DNA from: GWA1-39-11 sp964640435
GTDB taxonomy: Bacteria; Patescibacteriota; Microgenomatia; Levybacterales; GWA1-39-11
Assembly (NCBI GenBank): GCA_964640435.1
Contig: CAZXFJ010000048.1
Span: 1-5,958, forward strand
Length of the DNA stretch: 5,958 nucleotides
Direction of reading: 5' to 3'
The notes below the pieces were generated by a model that saw only the letters and a list, made by a program, of their open reading frames with translations, was not told the origin of the DNA and searched no databases. The position numbers and the translations under genes are program-made. Positions 1 to 4,731 of this stretch are shown one piece after another; within the stretch, counting starts at the first letter, position 1, and every line of letters starts with the position of its first letter.

Positions 1-259
1 AAAAATGAGGTTAACATCTCGCTCTGTTGAGCGTATTGTTGCCAAATATGTTCGTGCGTCACGTATTCCTGTTAAAGCAACTCCTCATACTTTGCGTCAC
101 AGCTTTGCAACAGACCTTTTATATAATGGTGCTGATCTCCGTTCAGTACAGGAAATGCTAGGACACAAAAATATATCTACAACTCAAATATACACACATG
201 TTACGAACCCACAATTAAAGGAAATACATAAGAAGTTTCATCAAGGGAATAGAAGATAG
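1..259 (+). CDS. Tyrosine recombinase, XerC/XerD type (C-terminal fragment)
   Basis: This is the C-terminal catalytic part of a site-specific tyrosine recombinase; the reading frame is open to the left edge, so the gene starts outside the window. The visible 84 residues after the first in-window Met (position 5) hold the end of the catalytic domain: HTLRHSFAT with the HxxR pair (His28, Arg31), LGHKN with the second active-site His54, and IYTHV with the nucleophile Tyr63. The stretch ADLRSVQEMLGHKNISTTQIYTHV is very close to the classical XerC/XerD signature. Xer proteins resolve chromosome dimers at dif near the terminus; phage or element integrases share the same fold, but this close match favours a housekeeping Xer. 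XerC and XerD cannot be told apart from this fragment. Its TAG stop abuts the stop of the convergent gene at 260. Family assignment is strong; the cellular role is inferred. Confidence 0.9.
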   Translation, partial: KMRLTSRSVERIVAKYVRASRIPVKATPHTLRHSFATDLLYNGADLRSVQEMLGHKNISTTQIYTHVTNPQLKEIHKKFHQGNRR

Positions 260-751
260 CTAGAAGCGTCTATTGTCATCAAGCTTTTCTTTCATTGACT
301 GAACGCATTCTACGGCTTCTGCGACTTCAGAATTTGAAGCAACTTTCCCCTCTTCATTTAGAAGTTTTATTCCAGAGTTTGTAGGAGGAAGAAATACATT
401 TGGCGAGTCATGATATTCAATTATGCTGAATATTGGCACTCTTTTTCTTGAATGTGGAATCGTTGCATTAATCGTTGTAGTTGTTTCTGTAACATATGAT
501 TCTCCTTTTTGTGTTTTAGTAACTTGTTCTAAATCCATTTTAACCATTGATTCGCCACTAAGCATTACGCCAACTGGATCTGTGAAGCGTATATCCTGGT
601 TTGGTTCAGTATCCAGCATGAAGTCTCCATGAATTGATATTATATCTCTTGTGTCCTGAAGAAGCTGTTTTCTGTTTTTAGTTCTTTCCTCTTTGGCCCG
701 TATTCTGCTTGATTCAGCCGCAGTTAGTGTACTCCTAGTTATCTCTGACAT
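260..751 (-). CDS. Hypothetical protein, 163 aa, soluble
   Basis: I do not recognise this family. The protein has no signal peptide or membrane segment. Residues about 10-37 are rich in Lys, Arg and Glu and look like a charged helix. The middle (about 40-125) looks beta-rich, with a threonine run (TETTTTINAT, about 88-97) and hydrophobic strands such as VPIFSIIEY. The last 30 residues (SEVAEAVECVQSMKEKL) look helical. There is a single Cys and no obvious catalytic motif. The ATG at 751 is supported by a good promoter whose -10 box ends 6 nt upstream, leaving no space for a ribosome binding site, so the mRNA is probably leaderless. The gene is monocistronic by its own promoter and runs tail-to-tail into the Xer gene. 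Codon use resembles its neighbours. It is a real gene by length, promoter and fit between neighbours; its function is unknown. Confidence 0.75.
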   Translation of the reverse strand: MSEITRSTLTAAESSRIRAKEERTKNRKQLLQDTRDIISIHGDFMLDTEPNQDIRFTDPVGVMLSGESMVKMDLEQVTKTQKGESYVTETTTTINATIPHSRKRVPIFSIIEYHDSPNVFLPPTNSGIKLLNEEGKVASNSEVAEAVECVQSMKEKLDDNRRF

Positions 752-786
752 GTTGCAAATATATCACAAAGAAATATTAGTTTCAA
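752..786 (-). promoter_or_regulatory. Sigma70-like promoter for the 163-aa gene
   Basis: Read on the minus strand: -35 TTGAAA (781-786), 17-bp spacer, -10 TATATT (758-763), then TGCAAC and the ATG. Six nt between the -10 box and ATG puts the expected transcription start at the A of the start codon, i.e. a leaderless transcript. The spacer also carries a TG just upstream of the -10 box. Confidence 0.75.
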
Positions 787-807
787 CAGAATTTTATATA
801 TGAAGTT

Positions 808-1080
808 TTATTTTTTTTTCTTCTTTTTTGAGGAGGATTTTTTAGCGTGGTGAATAACTTTGTGTGTCTTTTGTGAGTGATGACCACTGATTAAGAAAAG
901 AAGTCCAGCAAGTAATCCAAGTCCCAAAACTGTTAGAGTGATAAAGATTGGGAATGTGTCTGGCATCATAAGCGCATCTTTATTCGTGTAGAAGATAAGA
1001 AGAATTGCAAAGGCAATAAGAACTATTAAAAATGAAATAACACTACGAGCGTTCTTTTCATGATGGGCAGAATTTTTCAT
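808..1080 (-). CDS. Small two-helix membrane protein with poly-lysine C-terminus
   Basis: A 90-aa protein with two clear hydrophobic segments, about residues 13-31 (VISFLIVLIAFAILLIFY) and 44-65 (PIFITLTVLGLGLLAGLLFL), joined by a short polar loop. The N-terminus is mildly basic and the C-terminus strongly basic: a His/Lys stretch (SGHHSQKTHKVIHHAKK) and then SSSKKKKKK to the stop. By the positive-inside rule both ends should face the cytoplasm, giving a hairpin in the inner membrane. I do not recognise a family. The basic tail could contact nucleic acid, ribosomes or acidic lipids, but that is inference. The ATG at 1080 sits 9 nt behind a TATGAT -10 box. The last three lysines are coded by nine consecutive A bases directly before TAA. 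The gene is 56 nt upstream of the 163-aa gene on the same strand, which however has its own promoter. Confidence 0.75.
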   Translation of the reverse strand: MKNSAHHEKNARSVISFLIVLIAFAILLIFYTNKDALMMPDTFPIFITLTVLGLGLLAGLLFLISGHHSQKTHKVIHHAKKSSSKKKKKK

Positions 1081-1119
1081 TACCTATTAATCATAGACAG
1101 TTTTTGTAATTGTTGTCAA
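1081..1119 (-). promoter_or_regulatory. Sigma70-like promoter for the 90-aa membrane protein
   Basis: Minus-strand -35 TTGACA (1114-1119, perfect consensus), 18-bp spacer, -10 TATGAT (1090-1095), then 9 nt to the ATG at 1080. The predicted leader is about 3 nt. An AGG lies only 3 nt before the ATG, too close to act as a normal Shine-Dalgarno sequence. Confidence 0.75.
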
Positions 1120-1131
1120 GGGGAGATTTGC

Positions 1132-1166
1132 TTGTTTTAGGTAATTAGTTCTGTTAAAATTTTTGC
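1132..1166 (+). promoter_or_regulatory. Promoter for the TPR-like gene, divergent to the 90-aa gene promoter
   Basis: Plus-strand -10 TAAAAT (1155-1160) is followed by TTTTGC and then the ATG at 1167, the same 6-nt geometry as at the purC and 163-aa genes. A weak -35 TTGTTT (1132-1137, only TTG matching consensus) lies at exactly 17 bp. There is no Shine-Dalgarno sequence, so the transcript is predicted to be leaderless. The weak -35 makes this the least certain of the paired boxes. Confidence 0.55.
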
Positions 1167-1829
1167 ATGGGAAATGACTTGCATATTAAAGCTGAAGAGG
1201 CACGAGAAAAAGAAGACTTCTTAGGCAGTCTTAAGCTTTGCGACGAAGCAACCGTGAAATACGCAAAAGAAAATAATATTGTAAAACTTGCTGAAGTTCA
1301 AGCATCACGTGCTCTTTCTCTTCGCCAATTAGCACATGAAACAGGCAATAAAAACTTATATGTACTTGCAAAGTTTGCTGCAAAATCAGGAGTAAAGATA
1401 ATTGAAAACTCCGACTCTAAAAATGGAATCGCAATCCCACTCTACACTGTTGCAAAATGTATGATTGATCTCGAAAAGTATGATAAAGCAGCAGAAAAAA
1501 TTCAGGAAGCTTTAGAGGCTGGAGACGAGACACTTTCCCCCGCTGCTATTGCTGAAATGAAAACTCGTCTTGCAGCTTTGCAATATCGGCTTGGAGTTGA
1601 TGGAGCAAAGAGCGTTTTTGATTCTGCTCTTGCCGAACTTGAATCATTGGAGGCTGATGACTATACAAAGAAAGTTTGGTTGTCTGGTGCGTATATGCAT
1701 ATGGCAGAAGCAATGAAATCAAAAGGAGAAGATGCATCGGGCGAAATAGCAAAGGCTGAAAAAATAATAAATTCTGATGATAAATTAAGTATTCGCCGCC
1801 AACAACTCGAGGCCCTCAAGAATAAATAA
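1167..1829 (+). CDS. TPR-like helical repeat protein, 220 aa
   Basis: The protein is almost entirely alpha-helical and reads like degenerate tetratricopeptide repeats. Candidate helix pairs are about residues 4-36 (KAEEAREKEDFLGSLKLCDEAT), 87-117 (PLYTVAKCMIDLEKYDKAAEKIQEAL), 127-160 and 170-203 (GAYMHMAEAMKSKG...EIAKAEKI). The second matches the TPR pattern best, with small residues at the helix contacts and a KYDKAAE turn. There is no signal peptide or membrane segment, so it is probably cytoplasmic. TPR proteins usually serve as protein-binding scaffolds; the partner here is unknown. The start at 1167 is set by a -10 box 6 nt upstream. It is followed 41 nt later by purC, which has its own strong promoter, so the two need not form an operon. 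The repeat call is by eye and is the uncertain part; the gene itself is well supported. Confidence 0.75.
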   Translation: MGNDLHIKAEEAREKEDFLGSLKLCDEATVKYAKENNIVKLAEVQASRALSLRQLAHETGNKNLYVLAKFAAKSGVKIIENSDSKNGIAIPLYTVAKCMIDLEKYDKAAEKIQEALEAGDETLSPAAIAEMKTRLAALQYRLGVDGAKSVFDSALAELESLEADDYTKKVWLSGAYMHMAEAMKSKGEDASGEIAKAEKIINSDDKLSIRRQQLEALKNK

Positions 1830-1836
1830 TTTGTCG

Positions 1837-1870
1837 TTGACAAACCAATATTAGCCCATATAATGGGCTT
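1837..1870 (+). promoter_or_regulatory. Consensus sigma70 promoter of purC
   Basis: Both elements match the consensus perfectly: -35 TTGACA (1837-1842) and -10 TATAAT (1859-1864), with a 16-bp spacer. The -10 box is followed by GGGCTT and the ATG at 1871, so transcription should begin at or beside the start codon. It is the strongest promoter in the window by sequence. Confidence 0.85.
1853..1869. promoter_or_regulatory. Inverted repeat spanning the purC -10 box (possible operator)
   Basis: A perfect 7-bp inverted repeat, AGCCCAT-ATA-ATGGGCT, straddles the TATAAT box and ends 2 bp before the purC ATG. A dimeric repressor bound here would block the promoter. It does not resemble the E. coli PurR box, and no regulator gene is nearby. 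A chance palindrome around an AT-rich box is possible, but seven perfect pairs including the GGGC/GCCC part are notable. Confidence 0.4.
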
Positions 1871-2794
1871 ATGGCATCAGAACATTTGACGCATTCTCCA
1901 GATCGTCCGTTGATGTCTCTTCAGGAAATATACCCCAATGCCTCTATTCAAAGCGGAAAAGTACGAGATAGAATTGATTTTGGAGATACCATGTTGATGT
2001 TTGCTTCAGATAGAATTTCAGTTTTTGATGTGGTATTGCCAACTGGTATTCCTCAAAAGGGACAGATTCTAACAGAGATGTCCAGTGCCTGGACTGATTT
2101 TTTAGGTGTGCCTAATGATGTTATTTCAGACAGAATTGAAGACTTTCCAAAAGGATATCAGGATACAAGACTTGCTGATAGAACGACACTCGTTAGAAAA
2201 GGACAAATGGCAAAAGTTGAATGTATTGCCAGAGGTTATATAACTGGTTCAATGTGGGAAGCATACAAAAAATCTGGGGACTTTATGGGTCATGATTTGC
2301 CATCAGGGTTAGTAGAATCTCAAAAACTTCCCGAGCCAATCTTTACTCCTTCAACGAAAGAAGAGGAAGGTCATGATATAAATATTTACTATCCGGACAT
2401 GCTTCAGATATTAAGGATGCAGTTTCCACAACATGATGCCAAGAAGCTTGCAGAATCACTTAGGGATTCAACCCTCGATTATTACAATCGTGCAGCCCAA
2501 TTTGCTTTATCACGGGGAATAATTATTGCTGATACAAAGTTTGAATTTTATGTAAACGAAGATGGTTCCATAGGACTTGGAGACGAGAAATTGACACCAG
2601 ATTCATCTCGTTTTTGGCCAGAAGAAGATTATGAGCCTGGTAGATCTCAGAAAAGCTTTGATAAGCAGTTTGTAAGAGATTATACAGCCAGCCAAGGATG
2701 GGGTAAGACTTACCCTGGTCCAGAGCTCCCACTTGGAGTTGTTGAGCAAACGGTTGAAAAGTATCGTGAGGCACAAAGAAGATTATTTGGTTAA
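1871..2794 (+). CDS. purC: Phosphoribosylaminoimidazole-succinocarboxamide synthase (SAICAR synthase)
   Basis: PurC joins CAIR and L-aspartate using ATP to make SAICAR in de novo purine synthesis, in the cytoplasm. Family motifs run in order: SGKVRD (28-33, nucleotide-binding loop), ASDRISVFD (45-53), KGQILTEMS (63-71), KVECIARGYITGS (115-127), LPEPIFTPSTKEEEGHD (153-169), GIIIADTKFEF (216-226), GDEKLTPDSSRFWP (237-250) and SFDKQFVRDY (262-271). At 307 aa it is the long form, like yeast ADE1 and many actinobacterial enzymes, rather than the form of about 240 aa common in E. coli and Bacillus. The start at 1871 follows a consensus promoter by 6 nt. No other purine gene is in the window. The last four bases, TTAA, are shared with the stop of the convergent hydrolase gene. 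All key motifs look intact, so it is probably active. Confidence 0.95.
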   Translation: MASEHLTHSPDRPLMSLQEIYPNASIQSGKVRDRIDFGDTMLMFASDRISVFDVVLPTGIPQKGQILTEMSSAWTDFLGVPNDVISDRIEDFPKGYQDTRLADRTTLVRKGQMAKVECIARGYITGSMWEAYKKSGDFMGHDLPSGLVESQKLPEPIFTPSTKEEEGHDINIYYPDMLQILRMQFPQHDAKKLAESLRDSTLDYYNRAAQFALSRGIIIADTKFEFYVNEDGSIGLGDEKLTPDSSRFWPEEDYEPGRSQKSFDKQFVRDYTASQGWGKTYPGPELPLGVVEQTVEKYREAQRRLFG

Positions 2795-3852
2795 CCCTTA
2801 AGATATTTGTCAAAAAACTCTATAGTTCTTTGCATTGCTAAGTTAAAACCCTGTGAAATATTGTGATCTGATCCTGGATATGTATTAAGTGCTGCTGTTT
2901 TACCGGCATCAGTTAGTTTTTTATAAAATATTCTTGATAATTCAACAGGTACAGTTTCGTCAGCTTCTCCATGGTCAAGCTGAATTGGTGTTTTTATATC
3001 ATTTATATATGTTGTTGGTGAAATAGAATCCCAGAATGAATTTCCTTCTCGTGCTTCACCGTAGCGTGTTATAAAAGATTGTCTTGAAGAACGATTTTGA
3101 TTTATCTGTCCTGGAGTTACATTAAAGCTTTGAGGACGCCTTTTACTCCACCATTCTCGCTGTAAATCCTCATAAGAGCCAATCACTCCACCCCATATAA
3201 CTGCAGCTTGAAAAACATCAGGTTTTGCAGCAAGAGCACGTGTTCCAATCATTCCTGCCATAGAATGACCCCAAAGACCAACTTTATTTGTATTTACGTA
3301 TGGAAGTTTACGTAAAGACGCCGCTGCATTTAAAGTGTCAGTTGTGTATCCAGGAGAAAAGTAGGCTCCTTCCGGACTTCCTTCAGATTGATCATGTCCT
3401 CGATAGTCAATTTTAAATACTACATACCCAGAACGAGCAAGACTGTCAACGTAAGCTATATATTTTTCTTGTGTGTGATATTCAGCAGGTGGAATGTATC
3501 CATGGGCAAAAACAAGAGCCGGTACCCTATTTTCCCTGCTTGCTTCGCTTGGTACAGTTAGTAGACCGTATTGTTTAAGACCATCAGAGTCATATGATGC
3601 GTAGTATCTTTTGTAGTTTGATCCAGGAGCAAGTTCTTCCTCTATTTTTATTTCACTTCCGGGGTATTCTTTTGCGCGTACCGCTTCAATAGATAATGGA
3701 TTTTTAGGCATAATATTGTCAATTATTCCCCCTTCATTTTCAGTAGAATCCTCCTTTACAAAACTTAAAAGTGGAGTATTTTTAAGTGCAAAGAAAGTAA
3801 ATACTAATATGGCAATAATGAATATAGCAATTGTTATTGCTCGAGCTTTCAT
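2791..3852 (-). CDS. Membrane-anchored alpha/beta hydrolase (S9 peptidase / dienelactone hydrolase-like)
   Basis: A 353-aa serine hydrolase. Residues about 5-23 form a hydrophobic N-terminal segment (ITIAIFIIAILVFTFFAL) without a lipobox Cys, so it is probably a signal anchor with the enzyme outside the membrane. A linker of about 80 residues precedes the catalytic domain. The domain shows an HG oxyanion motif (FAHGY, 115-119), DYRGHDQSEG (149-158), the nucleophile elbow GHSMAG (195-200, Ser197), acid Asp298 (HGEADETVP) and His330 (PGSDHN). The elbow has Ala where many relatives have Gly. The layout fits esterases and prolyl-oligopeptidase-like hydrolases; the substrate cannot be predicted. 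The ATG at 3852 follows a promoter lying partly inside folD. The stop overlaps that of purC. The fold and triad are confident; the substrate is unknown. Confidence 0.88.
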   Translation of the reverse strand: MKARAITIAIFIIAILVFTFFALKNTPLLSFVKEDSTENEGGIIDNIMPKNPLSIEAVRAKEYPGSEIKIEEELAPGSNYKRYYASYDSDGLKQYGLLTVPSEASRENRVPALVFAHGYIPPAEYHTQEKYIAYVDSLARSGYVVFKIDYRGHDQSEGSPEGAYFSPGYTTDTLNAAASLRKLPYVNTNKVGLWGHSMAGMIGTRALAAKPDVFQAAVIWGGVIGSYEDLQREWWSKRRPQSFNVTPGQINQNRSSRQSFITRYGEAREGNSFWDSISPTTYINDIKTPIQLDHGEADETVPVELSRIFYKKLTDAGKTAALNTYPGSDHNISQGFNLAMQRTIEFFDKYLKG

Positions 3853-3890
3853 GGGGGTTAAATTCTACCTTATTTGGTCCTAGCCGTCAA
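3853..3890 (-). promoter_or_regulatory. Promoter of the hydrolase gene, -35 inside folD
   Basis: Minus-strand -35 TTGACG (3885-3890), 17-bp spacer, -10 TAGAAT (3862-3867), then 9 nt (TTAACCCCC) to the ATG at 3852. The -35 lies in the last Val-Asp-Gly codons of folD. The predicted leader is about 3 nt and there is no usable Shine-Dalgarno sequence. Confidence 0.7.
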
Positions 3891-4692
3891 CTTCCGCAGC
3901 CCTCACTAAATTATCAAATAGGTACGAGAGGTTTACAGGTCCTACTCCACCCGGTGTTGTAGTATAAAAACCTGCGATGCTTTCTATGTCGCGTGCCCTA
4001 TAATCTCCGCGAATTTTTCCATCCTCTCCGTGTGTCCCTACTCCAATTAGTACTACTCCGCTCTTTAAATTTTCAGGCGCAATTACTCCACTTTTTCCAA
4101 CTGCTGAAATAATTACATCTGCTTGTTTTATGATTTGTGCAGGATTTTGGGTTTGAGTGTCTATAACTGTTGGATTAATTCCTAGCCTGATTAACCCATT
4201 TACTATAGGTTTACCAGCTGTTTCTCCCTTACCTATCACAACAAATTCAAGCTCCTTGGTGTTATTAATTACTTTTGCTTCTTCTAAAAGTCGTTTAACG
4301 GCTAGCCAAACTGGAACTTCAAATGGAGAATCTGAGCGAAAACCATCGATATCTTTGCTTTTAGAGATTGCCTCAACAACCTTTTCTCGACTGATTAAAC
4401 TTGGCATAGGCCGCTGAACAATTATTCCATGGTAAAGTGGATCTGTATCAATTTCCTGAATTGTTTTAAGGAGTGTCTCTTCATCAGAGTCAGCAAGATT
4501 TATAAGAATTGCCTTAATCCCAAGCTCTTCAGCCACTTTTAATTTTTGACTAACATATGATTCCCAACTTGATTCATCGCCCAGCGTGATGATAGCAAGT
4601 TTTGGCGTTATTCCATGGGAAATGAGGTCGCCAATCCTTCGATTTAGATCTTTTCTTATCTGCTCGGCAATAATCTTGCCATCAATCTTCAT
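3880..4692 (-). CDS. folD: Bifunctional methylene-THF dehydrogenase / methenyl-THF cyclohydrolase
   Basis: FolD interconverts methylene-, methenyl- and 10-formyl-tetrahydrofolate, supplying formyl groups for purines and initiator Met-tRNA. Numbered from the preferred start, the catalytic residues are present: Tyr46 and Lys50 in SYVSQK, Gln93 in VQRPMP, Asp116 in KDIDGF. The C-terminal TPGGVGPV (246-253) is typical. Departures from the usual family are clear: the PCTPxG segment after DGF is replaced by SPFEVPVWLAVKRLL, the dinucleotide loop GRSxxVGxP reads GKGETAGKP (154-161), and the usual DVG is GVG (217-219). At 270 aa it is slightly shorter than the usual 280-290. The longest frame opens at 4716, but a TATAAT box sits inside that 8-codon extension and the family-like start MKIDGK begins at 4692, so I chose 4692. 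It follows gyrA by 39 nt on the same strand. It is FolD by overall motif order; cofactor preference may differ. Confidence 0.88.
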   Translation of the reverse strand: MKIDGKIIAEQIRKDLNRRIGDLISHGITPKLAIITLGDESSWESYVSQKLKVAEELGIKAILINLADSDEETLLKTIQEIDTDPLYHGIIVQRPMPSLISREKVVEAISKSKDIDGFRSDSPFEVPVWLAVKRLLEEAKVINNTKELEFVVIGKGETAGKPIVNGLIRLGINPTVIDTQTQNPAQIIKQADVIISAVGKSGVIAPENLKSGVVLIGVGTHGEDGKIRGDYRARDIESIAGFYTTTPGGVGPVNLSYLFDNLVRAAEVDG

Positions 4693-4705
4693 AGCTTCAA
4701 TTATA
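4693..4705 (-). promoter_or_regulatory. -10 box for folD that sets its start
   Basis: A perfect TATAAT (minus strand, 4700-4705) is followed by 7 nt (TGAAGCT) and the ATG at 4692. No convincing -35 is found at 15-18 bp, where the bases are around ACTCGCAA. The spacing matches the other start codons in the window. Read-through from gyrA could also supply folD mRNA. Confidence 0.5.
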
Positions 4706-4731
4706 CAGGAAAACAAATTTTTGCGAGTAGT

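Noticed and set aside
1..259. Xer fragment as the integrase of a mobile element carrying the 163-aa and 90-aa genes
   Set aside because: The C-terminal signature is that of housekeeping XerC/XerD, no att-like repeats or tRNA are seen, and base composition does not change across the neighbours.
248..274. Arms AATAGA/TCTATT around the Xer / 163-aa junction as a bidirectional terminator
   Set aside because: Only six weak pairs around a 15-nt loop, no T tracts, and the arms arise because both proteins end with Asn-Arg codons near the C-terminus.
1830..1844. Inverted repeat TTTGTC-GTT-GACAAA after the TPR gene as a terminator
   Set aside because: The stem is short and AT-rich, no T run follows, and its right arm is the -35 box of purC.
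2523..2813. Minus-strand open frame inside the end of purC (96 codons)
   Set aside because: It lies antisense to strongly conserved PurC motifs, has no promoter of the type seen at the real genes, and shows no protein-like pattern.
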